Shown piece after piece: positions 10,567 through 20,949 of a stretch of 64,000 nt of DNA. How positions within the stretch are numbered: position 1 is the stretch's first letter; each line of letters starts with the position of its first letter. Location: assembly GCF_000372725.1 (NCBI RefSeq), contig NW_005200690.1, forward strand, positions 1 to 64,000, in the 5' to 3' direction. The notes under the pieces are model-generated. The model did no database searches. It was not told the origin of the DNA and saw only the letters and a program-made list of their open reading frames with translations. The stretch comes from Emiliania huxleyi CCMP1516. Its lineage: Eukaryota; Haptophyta; Isochrysidales; Noelaerhabdaceae. The position numbers and the translations under genes were made by a program.

Positions 10567-11055
10567 TCACAGCTCGGTCATGTCAATGCATGCCGCCTCG
10601 GCGTCGGGCGGTGGTACAAACTTTCGAAACGGCGCCTCTCGCACACAGGCGCGGCCGTGTCGCACTCTGCCACCCCGAGTTCTCAGCGCAAACGGCAGCC
10701 CCTCGCCCTCAGCCTCGTCCTCCTCCTTCGCCTGCTCCGCCTCGTGCCTGTACCACGACTGCCGCGAGTACCAGGGCTCGTCGGCCTCGGTGATGTCGTC
10801 GGGCGGCGGGAGAGGCGGCGTCCTGGCCACCGGGGCGGTTGCGGCTGTGCGGCGGCTGCGCCCGCACTGGGGTGCTGGCTTGCCCCTCTCTCCCGCCGCC
10901 GCCGCCTCGCGGAGCAGCGACCGCTCCCAGCACCAGAAACAGCACGCGATGAGAAGGCAGAGCGCCGCCGCCGCAAGCGGGCTGATCCAACGCATGGGCG
11001 GGTCGGAAGCAAAGTAGAGCTCACGGCGGTGCGGCGCGGCCGCGGGGCTGGGCAT
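10567..11055 (-). CDS. small single-pass membrane protein, hypothetical, 162 aa
   Basis: ATG 11055 to a stop at 10567. After a short N terminus (RRELYFASDPPMRW) there is one hydrophobic segment, about residues 23-43 (ISPLAAAALCLLIACCFWCW), followed by ERSLLRE and a long charged, Pro-rich tail with EEDEAEGEG. The layout suggests a single-pass protein with a cytosolic tail. No homologue is recognised. The nearest neighbour is S-adenosylmethionine decarboxylase, transcribed divergently about 630 bp away. Confidence 0.5.
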   Translation of the reverse strand: MPSPAAAPHRRELYFASDPPMRWISPLAAAALCLLIACCFWCWERSLLREAAAAGERGKPAPQCGRSRRTAATAPVARTPPLPPPDDITEADEPWYSRQSWYRHEAEQAKEEDEAEGEGLPFALRTRGGRVRHGRACVREAPFRKFVPPPDAEAACIDMTEL

Positions 11056-11685
11056 TTGCGGGACACGCCGTCGGGTCGCAGGCAGGTGTGCGCTTTTCGA
11101 GGAGCGCCCGCCGTAAGTTTAGGGATTGCGGCCTGGCGAGGTACTCCCACGCCTCTCGGGGTTTTGTCTGGCCGAGTCAACCCGAGAGCCTCGGCGAGAC
11201 TGCGTCAGCTGTTCCCACAGCAGGCTGGAAGTACCTCGCCAGTTCGCGGCTCGTTTTATGTATTTAACTCACGCCGACAGTGTTTTTCCTTTGACCGGGA
11301 AAACATAACGACAAGAACGGAGTACGACGGCGTTTGTTCACACCTTCCTGTTCACAACGAACGCCGTGCTGCGTGGCACACCGAAGACTTCTCCATGGTG
11401 CGCTGATGCATTTCCCATCTTCTCTCGCCCTCCTCGCCCGGCGTCGACGGCGGAGCACCGGCGGATGGCGCTCGGGCTGCGCCCGCCGCCAGCCTCCCAC
11501 GCTGCCGCCCTCCCCGCCGCCACCTCCCGCGCGCTGCGCCAGCATCGCGCGCGCCTCGAGCAGCCGCATCGTGAGTCTTTGCACAAGAGCAGAGCGGCTG
11601 ACTCCGCCCCTGCCCCCGCCCCGTCAGGCCTGGCTGACCCGGGCCGTTGGCACGAGATAACACCCCCCAACGAAATCGTACAAAC

Positions 11686-12906
11686 ATGGACTTTCCGATG
11701 CACGATCCCGCGGCAGCGGCGGCGCTCGCGCCCTGCACCCTGAGCACGGAGGACGTGTTCGAGGGCCCTGAGAAGAAGCTCGAGGTGTACTTCCGCACCT
11801 CCGTCTCGCAGCCCTCGGGCTTCCGCCAGTACGGCGCCGAGGCCTGGTCCGAGCTCCTCAGCCTCGCCGCGTGCACCATCCTCAACCAGCGGTCCAACGA
11901 CCACTGCGACGCCTACCTGCTCTCCGAGTCGAGCCTGTTCGTCTTTGCCGACCGCGTCATCCTGAAGACGTGCGGCACCACGACCCTCCTCCTCGTCCTG
12001 CCCCGCCTCCTCGAGATGGCGGCCACCGCCGGCGCGGCCCTCGAGCGGCTGCAGTACGGCCACCTGCGGTACAAGTTTCCGCAGCTGCAGCTCTACCCGT
12101 CGCGCTCGCACGACGAGGAGCGCGCCTACCTGGTCGCCATGTTTGGCGAGGGGGTGCACGCCCTCACCGTCGGCCCCGCCGACGGCTGCTGCTGGCACGT
12201 GCTCGCCGTCGAGGGGCGCGCCGCCGTCGCGGCGCCGAGGCCGCTGCCGGCGCAGCTCAACAAGTGGCAGATGGCGCTGCCGTCCCTCGCGGGGGAGGAC
12301 ATCCTCGAGGTTGCGATGGAGGGGCTGTCGGCGGAGGTGTGCGCCCTCTTCGGCTTCGAGCGCGGCCCCGACGGCAAGGACGTCGCCGGCTGGGGCCCCC
12401 TCCCCGACGGGGCCCTCGCGCGCGCGATGACCACGTCGTGCGGCCTGGCCGACCTGCTGCCGGGCGCGCTCATCGACGACTGGGCCTTCGAGCCGTGCGG
12501 CTACTCGATGAACGCGCTCGCGGGGCCGTACTACTACACCGTCCACGTCACCCCCGAGGTCGCCTTCTCCTACGCCTCCTTCGAGACCAACGACCCCCGC
12601 TTCCGCGCCGCCGACCTGGTCGAGCGCGTGGTCGGCTGCTTCTCGCCGTCCGTCGTGACGCTGACCCTGACGTCGCGCGACGGCACGCACCGGCTGCCCG
12701 CCTACTCGCGGCGCGACTTTGAGCGCACCGCCGCCTCCGCCCCGACCATCGAGCACAAGCCTCTCGGCAACGGCGCCGCGGTGAGCTATGCCACCTACCG
12801 CGCCGCGGAGCGCCGGGCGGGCCTGCCGCTCGTCAAGAGCTTCTGCGACGGGGCGCTCGGCCTCGCCGCGGTGCCGACGCCGACGGCGAGCCCCGAGGAG
12901 GCCTGA
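11686..12906 (+). CDS. S-adenosylmethionine decarboxylase proenzyme
   Basis: Makes decarboxylated AdoMet, the aminopropyl donor for spermidine and spermine. A single exon of 406 codons from ATG 11686. The frame is open slightly further 5' but has no other ATG. Family hallmarks are in order: FEGPEKKLEV (Glu26 and Glu29, equivalent to human Glu8/Glu11), LLSESSLFVF with the self-cleavage site Glu81-Ser82 where the serine becomes the pyruvoyl group, KTCGTT (Cys96, equivalent to Cys82), GYSMN and HVTPE (the processing Ser/His pair, Ser229/His243 in human), followed by SYASFETN. Length matches plant and protist enzymes. All catalytic and processing residues are present, so it should be active. I saw no convincing upstream regulatory ORF of the plant type, though the 5' region was not resolved. 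Confidence 0.95.
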   Translation: MDFPMHDPAAAAALAPCTLSTEDVFEGPEKKLEVYFRTSVSQPSGFRQYGAEAWSELLSLAACTILNQRSNDHCDAYLLSESSLFVFADRVILKTCGTTTLLLVLPRLLEMAATAGAALERLQYGHLRYKFPQLQLYPSRSHDEERAYLVAMFGEGVHALTVGPADGCCWHVLAVEGRAAVAAPRPLPAQLNKWQMALPSLAGEDILEVAMEGLSAEVCALFGFERGPDGKDVAGWGPLPDGALARAMTTSCGLADLLPGALIDDWAFEPCGYSMNALAGPYYYTVHVTPEVAFSYASFETNDPRFRAADLVERVVGCFSPSVVTLTLTSRDGTHRLPAYSRRDFERTAASAPTIEHKPLGNGAAVSYATYRAAERRAGLPLVKSFCDGALGLAAVPTPTASPEEA

Positions 12907-13489
12907 GCCGCCGAGGGCGGGGGGAGCGGCAGCCACCGAGGGAGGTGTGGGGGGTCGTGCCCGGGGGGGAGGGGGGGTGGGAGGGGGTAGGTGATGGTGC
13001 AAGGGGTAAACGCCGACTCTTCGAGTTTGGGGAGTCAGAGGTGCGGGCGGGCGCGCGCACAGCTCGTTGAGGCGAGCGGTCCGCGCCCTCCCGTGCGTCA
13101 GCGCGCATGACGTCTGCATGGATTTGATTTTTATTATTTCCCTGGCGGTTCTCTGAGTTCTCTCCTCACATTTACCATCACGTCCGACTGGCGTGTGGCG
13201 ACTCCGACGTCCGAGTCCCCGTTGTTTGTTCATGCTGATATATAGATTGTTATTGAGATTGGTCCTAAAATCGACTCCTGGGTTGGCTGGCCCCGAGAGC
13301 TGCGTCTCGAGCTCCCGGTGCCGTTGCCAGACGACCCCGAGCGTCGGCGCCCAAATCGTAAGGCCCATCGCGCCGATTGCCGGGGAAGTCGATCCCAGAG
13401 AGTCTCAAACAGGCCCATCGACGAAGTTGGGGTCGTTGCCCGGTAGGAGGGTGGCGGCCGTAGCCGCCCCGGGCAGTGATCGCTCGGCT
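12907..13489. other. intergenic stretch, G-run rich
   Basis: Downstream of the decarboxylase. 12918-12995 carries several runs of three to seven G on the plus strand, which could form G-quadruplexes. No gene is seen. Confidence 0.6.
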
Positions 13490-13812
13490 AAGGCCTTCGG
13501 CTAAAGGCCTCGTGGCTAACGAGCACCTCGGTGTGGCTAAAAGCCTCGAAGACGGCTAACAAGCCTCGGTCTGGCTAGACGCCTCGAGCGTGTGGCTAAC
13601 GAGCCTCGAACTGGCTAACGAGCCTCGAGTTGGCCGGCCGGCCTCGGGTTGGCTAAAAGCCTCGAATGTGGCTAACAAGCCTCGTGTGGCCGGAGCCTCG
13701 TGTGGCCGGACGCCGGAGCCTCGTGTGGCTGGAGCCTCGAATTAGCTAACAAGCCTCGAAGATGGCTAACAAGCCTCGGGTTGGCTAACAAGCCTCGAAT
13801 GTGGCTGACAAG
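13490..13812. repeat. minisatellite, GGCTAACAAGCCTCGA-type unit
   Basis: About 18 imperfect copies of a 16-20 bp unit built on GGCTAACAAGCCTCG, with variants such as TGGCCGGAGCCTCGTG. No coding frame passes through it with a protein-like composition. Confidence 0.9.
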
Positions 13813-13965
13813 CGTTGTCTTCCCCTAACAGGCTGTTGCCCATGACACATAAGCTGTTGCCCCTAACAGGCTGTTGCCCCTGACAGGCTGTTGCCCATGA
13901 TAGAAAAGCTGTTGTCCTTGACGGCTACTGCCCATGACACACTCGCGTAATACGCTGTTGCCCAG
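13813..13965. repeat. minisatellite, GCTGTTGCCC-type unit
   Basis: About eight copies of a roughly 17-bp unit containing GCTGTTGCCC followed by ATGACA or CTAACA, directly following a different minisatellite. Confidence 0.9.
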
Positions 13966-14599
13966 CGCTCGCATCATGCACTCAGCATGCACTCCGCATG
14001 CAAGTCGCCTGACTGTGAGCTCTTCATTCTCAGCCAGCTCTCTCAGCCACCTCGGCTCAGCTGTTGAGCGGCGGCGGGTTGCGGGGCTGGGAGAGCGCCA
14101 AGGTGCACGACTGTCTGATCGTGGCCCGTCTGATAGGAGGCCAGACCAGAAAGGCTTGTCCCTTTTGTACGCCGCGTCAGTATAAGCGTTGCCTGCACTG
14201 ACTGCATCTGGCGTTGCGGCGGCCACAGACCATCTGGCAATGTGCGGAAAGCGGCGGCGGTATTGCGGCGGAACGTGTGGGACTGCAGCGGCACCGTCGG
14301 CTCGAAGAGCCTCGCCAGTGTCCCACTGGCGTAGCATCGCGACGATACCACCACACAAAATCGCAGACGAGAAGAGGACTCGGGCGCCTAGAAGCGCGAG
14401 GGTCCGACAAACACTCGTTCAGCCGCGCGCGGAACGTAATAGTTGGTGACGATTGGTCACGGGAACCCCCCTCACGGTGGGTTGGGTTTGTCGGTTCCTC
14501 TCTTCGCGTTGTCGGATAACCTACATAGCCGCGGCGCGGCTATCTCCGAATATAATAAACATATAACAGGGAAAAAGCGCGGGGGAGACACAAATCTCA
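13966..14599. other. stretch without a confident gene
   Basis: Frames on both strands lack recognisable domains. Between the minisatellites and the potassium-channel relic. Confidence 0.4.
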
Positions 14600-15010
14600 A
14601 ATGCAGCACCCAGCATGGGGGTCCTTTGCGCAGTCCGAGCCCCATGGGGGGCAGCCAGCGCTCACACGCTTGCGGAGCATATGGTCCGCCTTGCTCACGA
14701 CCCAGTTCCTCAGCGAGCGCGTGGCGAGCGACAACCTCCTCGACCACGGTCCACGCCCACCAGACGATGAGTGTCTCGCGGCTTCTTCACGCTCCGAGTT
14801 GCGTCGCTCACCGCCGGAATTGTCGGCGCCTTTGCATCAGCGTTTGTGGTTGTCGAGGGCTGGCCGGTGGTCGACGCGCCTCTACTTTACGGCGACCACG
14901 TTTGCAACCATCGGCTTCGGAGACCTGAAGCCTGCGCGACCTGAAGCCAGCACCGAGGAAGACCATGAAAAGACCATGCCGGAAGGTTTTTTCTTGGATT
15001 TTCTCGCGTT
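14600..15010 (+). pseudogene. potassium-channel pore fragment, frameshifted
   Basis: One frame gives a hydrophobic helix (ASLTAGIVGAFASAFVVVEG, about 14803-14863) running to VVDA. A single-base frame change near 14880 then gives LYFTATTFATIGFGDLKP, the pore helix and TIGFGD selectivity filter of the two-pore-domain K+ channel class. Helix, linker and filter are in the right order for one pore unit. No second pore, no start and no intact frame are visible, so it is a relic or, less likely, a gene with a sequencing error. A dispersed repeat follows immediately. Confidence 0.6.
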
Positions 15011-15159
15011 TTTCGAGGTACGACGTGACTTGGCGGCGTGTTGGCCACTCGTGGCTTCACGGTTAACGTCGGTTTCTGCCTCCTGCCACTCCGTCTCTCC
15101 GTGCGTCTCCGAAAGAACAGAAATCAACAGACCAACGCCGTTGGGCAACGCGCAACGGA

Positions 15160-15330
15160 GGAATGGGAGCACTTGGAGTGGGAGGACGGCACGCCGCCAC
15201 GCGCCAGCAGGATTTTAAGGAGAGGAGACAGGAGTTTGGTGCTAGCCGTTGCCCAACCTTGGCGTCTCCGTCTGCTTCTTCCTATCTCTTTTTGCAGTCT
15301 CTCGCCAATTCTCGCAGCGGCAGAATCCTT
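15160..15330 (+). repeat. dispersed repeat upstream of the glycosyltransferase gene (partner at 23930-24075)
   Basis: Shares GGCGGCACGCCGCCAC, GGATTTTAAGGAGAGGAG, GGTGCTAGCCGT and CTTCCTATCTC with 23930-24075, in the same order and orientation. This copy ends about 55 bp before the ATG at 15384. The other ends about 235 bp before a kinase ATG. It may be a mobile element end or a shared promoter/5'-UTR segment. Confidence 0.75.
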
Positions 15331-15383
15331 TTTCTTTGCTTGACGTGCTTTCATGATGTTTGGCAAATAGATCCGTGTGTTAT

Positions 15384-18300
15384 ATGGGCCTACCGCTCCT
15401 CGCACGACTCCTCTTCGCCGTCGCCGCCGCGCTCGTCCTGTACGCCTGCAGCATGCTTTCGTCGCCGGCGACGGCCCAGGAGCCGAGAAGTTCGCCTCGT
15501 TTGTCAAACACAGCCACAGCTGCTACGGCAGCGGCAGTGGATATCACGCCAGAGTACTGGCTGCCAGCCTCGCTGCCGCATGCCAAGCCGCCGCAGGTGG
15601 TCAGCGGTTGCGGACCGGCGCCAGGTCCTCGAGAGCAGCAGACGCAGCGTCCGAGGCTGCCGCACACGCCGTGCCAAGCAAGCGACGCCGTCGTCTGTGC
15701 CATCGCCGCCAGTGCGCCGGGTCACTCGCTGCTGCTCCTCTCGTCGGTGCTCGGCCAGCCAGCTTCGTCGGTCCTAACAGAGCGCCTCACGGCGGCAAAG
15801 GGAGCCGTCTCGCCTGGCCAACTGCTGCTCGTGGCGACAACTCGCGAGGCGGCCACAGTGGCGCAGTCCCTCGGCGTCGGGTGGTACCTGCCTCGCGAGG
15901 CGGGGAGCGGCGCGGCGCCCGCTCGCGTCTCGGCGGGCGCCCTGTGGCGCGTCGGTGCGCAGCTACTCAGGGCGGGCTGCACGGTCGTGCTGAGCACCTC
16001 GCGGGTGTGCGCCCTCGGCGGCGATCATCATCCACCTCCCCGCACCTCTCCGCTAACCCGAACCCTCCACCTCAGGTTCGTTGGGCGGCGAGCCCCTTCC
16101 CGCATCTCTCGGCTGACGTCGACGTGGAGGCGGCGGTAGCCGAGACGTAGCCGAGGCTTGGCTGAGATAGGGCTATCGTCGAACGTCGAGGTGCTGCAGC
16201 GCGACACGTCCGCGACACGTCCCCGACACGTCCGCGACACGTCCCCCTCCCCCCTGCAGGCGGCGCAGCTCGGCTCGCAGATGTCGCGCGGCTCGGTGGT
16301 CGGCGTGCACGACCCTCCGATGGGCTGGTCCGCGTACGGCCAGTCCATGGCGTGCCCGATGCTCGACCCCGCCGTCGTCGCCCTCCACCCGACGGCTCCT
16401 GCGGCGGAGCTGGCGGCGCAGCTCGCCAACCGCTTGCTCGGCTGCGGCGCAGACTGCGAGCGGAGCCGGCCGAGCGGCAGCCTCGCCTTTCTGCTCACGC
16501 AGCTCGTGCACCAGCCGGCCCCCAGCGCAGGCTCGCGCGCCGGCGTCGAGGTCGCCCGAGATCAGCCCGAGACTGGCCGAGCTCGTAGGCGCACGACGGG
16601 GACACGCGCGCGGGCGTGTCGATGCGCGTGCTGCGGCGCGACTGCCTCCTCGGAGGGAGGGGCCTCTTCGGGGGCGGACACGTCGCGACCGCCGCAGCGA
16701 GCCGCGACGAGGAGGCGGAGGTCGCGCTCGAGCAGAGGGCCGGCGTGGACGCGGCGGCGATGGGGCCGGGTCCAAACGACATCCTTCGCAGCGCGCTCTT
16801 CTCCGAGGCGCTGCGTGCTCCGCGCCCGCAGTTCGCAGCCCTCGGCTTGCGACTCACACCGCGCGCCCCACCTCTCCAAGGCGCGCGAGGCCGTGCTCGA
16901 GCGCGGCTGCCGCGCGCAGCCCCGCGACGAGGGGTCCGCCGCCCCCCGCCCTCTGAACGACATCCTGCAGCCGGGCGACGCCTTCCCAAAGCCGAGCGCC
17001 TGCGCGGCGGACGAAAACATGCGCGCGCTCTGCGAGCTGCTCAAGGAGGCGGCCATTGGGAGGGAGGCGCCTCGCCGCCCGCCGCCCGGAAGCTCTCCTT
17101 CCGTCCCAATGGCACACTTCCTTCCGTCCGTCCCTTCACGGCACGACCCGCGAGCCGGCGCCCCTCTGCACGGTCGGGCTGCTGTGAGAGCAGGTGCTCG
17201 CCGCCGTCTCAAACAAGAACATCTTTGCGATGCTCGGCACTTTCCTGGTCGGCTGCGCGCGCGCAAACATCTCGAACGCCGTCGTCGTCGCGCTCGACGA
17301 CGCGACGGCCCAGTTCGCGCGCGGCAAGGGGGCGCACACGTACGTGCGGAAGCTGGTGGCGCGCGGAGGCGAGCGAGCCGAGAGTCGGCCGAGAGCCAGC
17401 GCAGATCGAGATTAGTCGAGATTGCATCCCTAGGCTCGACCGACAACCACGCGACGTCTGGGCTCAAGTTCGCCGTCTTGCACGAGTTCCTCTCGGCGGG
17501 CTGCTCGGTGCTCCTCTCCGACGTCGACGTGTTGTGGATGCAGAACCCGTTCACGCTGCCCTCCCTCTACCGCGACGCGGACGTGGAGGGGATGACGGAC
17601 GGCTGGGACGACGTCACCGCGTACGGGTACGAGTGGCCCTCTCACACGCGCAGCCTCCGGCTCGGCGCGCGCAACTCTGGCCTCTTCTACGTCCGCGCGA
17701 CCGTCGAGGCGGTGCGGATGATGGCGCGGCTCAAGGGGCGGATGCAGCGCGAGGCGCGACCTCCCGCCCGCCCGCACGTTGTCCCGTGCACGTTCTCCCC
17801 CCCTCGCCCCCCCTCTCGCCCCCGCCCCCCCCCCTCGCTTGCCCACGCCCGCCCCTCGCCGGCGCCGCCTCAGGCGGTGTGGGACCAGACCGCGTACAAC
17901 GAGGAGATGTGGTGGGCGGCGCTGCCGCGGGAGCCGGCGCACGGCATCGCCGCGCGCGTGATGAACTACCTCTGCCACATGAACAGCAAGACCTTCTTCC
18001 GGTACATGCGCGAGGACGACCAGCTCCTCGCGCGCCACCGCCCCGTCTCGCTGCACATCAACTACCACCCCGAGAAGCTGCCGCGCATGGAGGACGCCTT
18101 TGCGCGCTACCACGGCGCCGCGCCGGACGTCGACCTCGGCAACGGCCTCGGGCGGCCCACCAAGCGCGCTGCGCAGGGCGGGATCCACGCCTGGCACTGG
18201 GGGGTCGGCCTCAAGGCGGGCAAGTGGTGCCGCGAGGCGCCTCGCGTCAGAGGCGCGCCCGGCAGCGCGCTCGGCGGCAGGCTGGTCGCCGCGGGCGGCA

Positions 18301-18545
18301 GGGCCACCTGGTCGGGCATCAGCGGCCTCCACTTCCACGCGGGCGGCGCGCTCGACACGCCTTGGGGGAGCGGCTCGTGGGGAACGCTGAAGAAGCCGGG
18401 CGCGGAGCACGAGGACCTCCTCTTCGCCGACTTTATCGGCCAGCAGCACGTTGTCGGCCCGCACGCAGACGGCTGGCCGAGGCTGACCTCGACGCGGTGC
18501 GCTGACTTTGAGAATGTCACCGTGGTCGTCCACGAGGGAGGGTAG
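15384..18545 (+). CDS. type II membrane glycosyltransferase with two GT-A domains (GT77/nucleotide-diphospho-sugar transferase-like), first one degenerate
   Basis: A probable Golgi glycosyltransferase. ATG 15384 opens with an uncharged signal anchor (LLARLLFAVAAALVLYACSM). The clear exons are 15384-16004, 16076-16135, 16260-16550 and one beginning at 16589. Later exons cover roughly 16870-17080, 17190-17380, 17430-17750 and 17875-18545. The C-terminal domain has AVVVALDDATAQF, STDNHATSGLKFAVLHEFL and LLSDVDVLWMQNPF, the DxD metal site of the family, then NSGLFYVRAT and LHINYHPEK. The N-terminal half repeats the same order (LLLVATTREAATVAQ, WRVGAQLLRAGCTVVLSTSR, VRWAASPFPHLSADVDVE). Where the second copy has DVD, the first has TSR. 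The first half is therefore predicted to be non-catalytic. Several introns contain short tandem repeats. Sugar and acceptor are unknown. Confidence 0.8.
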
Positions 18546-19122
18546 AGAGCGGAGAGCACCAGAGGGCCGGAGGAGAGTGGCGCACGTTGGCCGTGAGCTC
18601 TCTCTCCTACAATGGATGAAAAAACGCCCAAACTCGGGGTGAAGCGGACACGCGGACACGGCACACGCCTCTCTGCCGTGCGGCTGCGGGCCCGCGTGCC
18701 GCGTCACACGTGGTCGTGCGGGTCCGTGCGCCAGCGCGGGAATCGGCTCTTTGAATCGATTGAAACTGACTTTTTTGAGAGCGCGTTGGTCAGGCTTTCA
18801 CGAATGATATAATGATTAGCGCACACCGCTATCTCTAGGGACTACAAATCACAGCTTACTGTTGAAGGATAGTAGTATGGCAGTGGGGTCGGAGCAACGG
18901 AGGGCGGCCGGGTCGCCCCGGAGCGGCCCCGCGCGGGGAGGTGGGTGGAGGGCGGGCGCCACGCCATCGGGCAGGCCGCGCGGGGACGCAGCCGGGGCCA
19001 GCGCGCGGCGCTAGAGGGCCGGGCGCAAACTTGTTGCACCTGCACCTGCACCTGCACCTGGGTGCAGCGAGTTTTGGTGGTTCGAAAAGCGGAGCGCGCA
19101 GTCCGTTGTGGCTCGAAACGCG
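18546..19122. other. intergenic stretch
   Basis: 3' flank of the glycosyltransferase gene. It contains CACCTGCACCTG hexamers at 19036-19063. No gene is seen. Confidence 0.5.
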
Positions 19123-19800
19123 ATGCCTCCGCCGGGAGACACGGATGGCGCCGTCAGGAGCGAAGAGGCTGGCGATGCGCCGCATTCGGTCGTCGTCCTG
19201 CCGGCGACTAGCGAGCCGGTCGAGCGTGACCAGTCGCACTCGAATCTGAGCAGTACATTGAGGCCGTTGGTGGAGAGAGAGCACCGCGAGCGAGGTGACG
19301 AGGATGGAGCTGTGGGTGTAGTCAGTCGAGGCATGGCCGCGTCGTCCACGACGAGGCGTCGGAGAATGAGGAGACGTCGGAGAGTCGGGACGGTGATTCT
19401 CTTGCCGAGGCCGATGTCTCATAAGGAGGAGCGCCTTCGCAACGCGGTTCAATTGTGGACGAAGATGTACACGGAGATGGGATGGTGCGACGACATGCGG
19501 GACAAGCTAGGATCGCACATGCTTCTGTATGCTGCATGTTCGTACCGCGAGATCGAACCGAGGTTTATACGGTTGTGGCTCCAGGGCCCGTCACACCAAT
19601 CCTCGCTACCCAACGCGGCCAAAGGATATCCACCTCGAGAACCTCGAGAACCAGGGCCCGGTGCTCCAGGATGCAGCAGCTGCGAACCGGCGCAGGTGTG
19701 TCCGCAATGTACTCACTGATGTGGCTCAGCAGGAGGATCAGGACGGCAACCACGCACGAAAGCCCTCGATTGCCTGCAGCACACACACACACACCTGCAG
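19123..19800. other. coding-like region of uncertain strand
   Basis: Plus-strand frames read MSHKEERLRNAVQLWTKMY and LGSHMLLYAACSYREIEPRF. A minus-strand frame (19792-19565) reads LSCVVAVLILLLSHISEYIA, a good membrane helix, followed by SCCILEHRALVLEVLEVD. The two readings cannot both be right. The minus-strand frame looks slightly more protein-like, but no domain is recognised and I make no gene call. Confidence 0.3.
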
Positions 19801-19886
19801 CAGCCCGGCCTCAGGAACGCTGTGAGCGGCGTCTCGCCGTGACCTAGATTCCTCGTCGTTGTCGACACACACATGCGTACATACAC

Positions 19887-20949
19887 ATGCCTCCGATCTC
19901 TCTCGAGACCCCCGACACGTCCACCGCCATCGCGGGCGTCGAGACACCGGACGACCTCCTCGCCCGCCTGGCTTCGGAGCTGTTCGACCCGCTAGCGCCC
20001 GCAAGCTGTGTCGCGCTCGGGTCGACCTGCCGTGGCATCCGTAGCGCGCTGACGAGCGTGCTGGAGGAACTCCGGCAGTCTCGAAGGAGCGCGGAGCAGC
20101 TGACTCGCCGGCTCGCACCGCAGACGGGCCTCTTCCCGACAAAGTGCTGGAGGCTGCAACTCATGCAAGAGCTCAACCTCAACCACTTGCGCGTCGCCGA
20201 GATGGCCGACTTTGGCGAGCTGATTGTGCGATCGTCTCCCGCTGAGCACTCCCGCGCCCTCGCCCCGCCAGCCCCGACCGCATTCAGGCGATCTGATGTC
20301 CTCCGACACACCGCCTCAGGCGAATCGATCGCTGCCGGTTCTGTCCCGGCTGCTGGCGTCCAACAACACGTCGGGCGGCACGCTGCCTCTGCTCCGCAGC
20401 CTAGGGGCGGGTGATCTGCCGTCTCTCGGGTTCCTCACGCTGAACGACCCCGGCGTGCAGCCCGGCGCCGTCGGCGAGGCCCTCGCGTCGGCTCTGCGAG
20501 CCAATCCGTCCTGCCTCCCGTCGCTCAGCATCCTGTCTCTCTCCAATTCCAACCTGCAGTGCGACGGCGCGCGCCATCTCGTCTCGATGCTCGCGGAGCC
20601 GCGCCTCCTGCCAAGCCTCACCGATCTCATACTCCGCAAGAATCGGATCGGCAGCGCAGGCATCGGGCTGGTGCTTCTCACGATGGGCGAGGAGGCGGAG
20701 AGGGAACGCAGCGAACGCGACGCCTCTGTCTTACAACGGCTCGAGCTGCTTGACCTGCAAGACAACCCCGGCAACGCCGTCCTCCGGGCCAAGGATGTTC
20801 AAGTCGGCGCATGCACAGTCCGGTTCGTCGCCCGTGAGGGAGAGGAAGAGGAGGAGGACGAGGCGCCGCCGGCGGACGACGACAGCGAAGACGACGGCGA
20901 GGGCGACTTTGATGACGACGCTGAGGAGGACGATGAGGACATGTTCTGA
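19887..20949 (+). CDS. leucine-rich-repeat protein with F-box-like N terminus and acidic tail
   Basis: Two exons: 19887-20225 (ATG at 19887) and 20320-20949, joined in phase by a 94-nt GT-AG intron, 322 residues. The N terminus (PDDLLARLASELFDPLAPAS, then ALGSTCRGIRSAL) resembles the two helices of an F-box. From about residue 140 there are three to four ribonuclease-inhibitor-type LRRs (LPSLGFLTLND, LPSLSILSLSNSNL, LPSLTDLILRKNRIGSAGI, RLELLDLQDNPGN). The last about 40 residues are almost all Asp/Glu and end EDMF. RI-type LRRs plus a long acidic tail are also the plan of RanGAP, but here there are too few repeats and no visible catalytic arginine loop. I prefer the neutral description. It probably works as a protein-interaction scaffold. 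Confidence 0.75.

Noticed and set aside
11338-13368. Minus-strand frame of 676 codons opposite S-adenosylmethionine decarboxylase
   Set aside because: The plus strand carries every catalytic motif of the decarboxylase. The opposite frame is an Arg/Gly/Ala-rich shadow.
13490-13965. Possible CRISPR array
   Set aside because: The units are contiguous and imperfect with no unique spacers, in a eukaryotic context. It is a minisatellite.
19887-20949. Calling the LRR protein RanGAP
   Set aside because: The acidic tail and RI-type repeats fit, but only three to four repeats are visible and no catalytic arginine loop could be identified.
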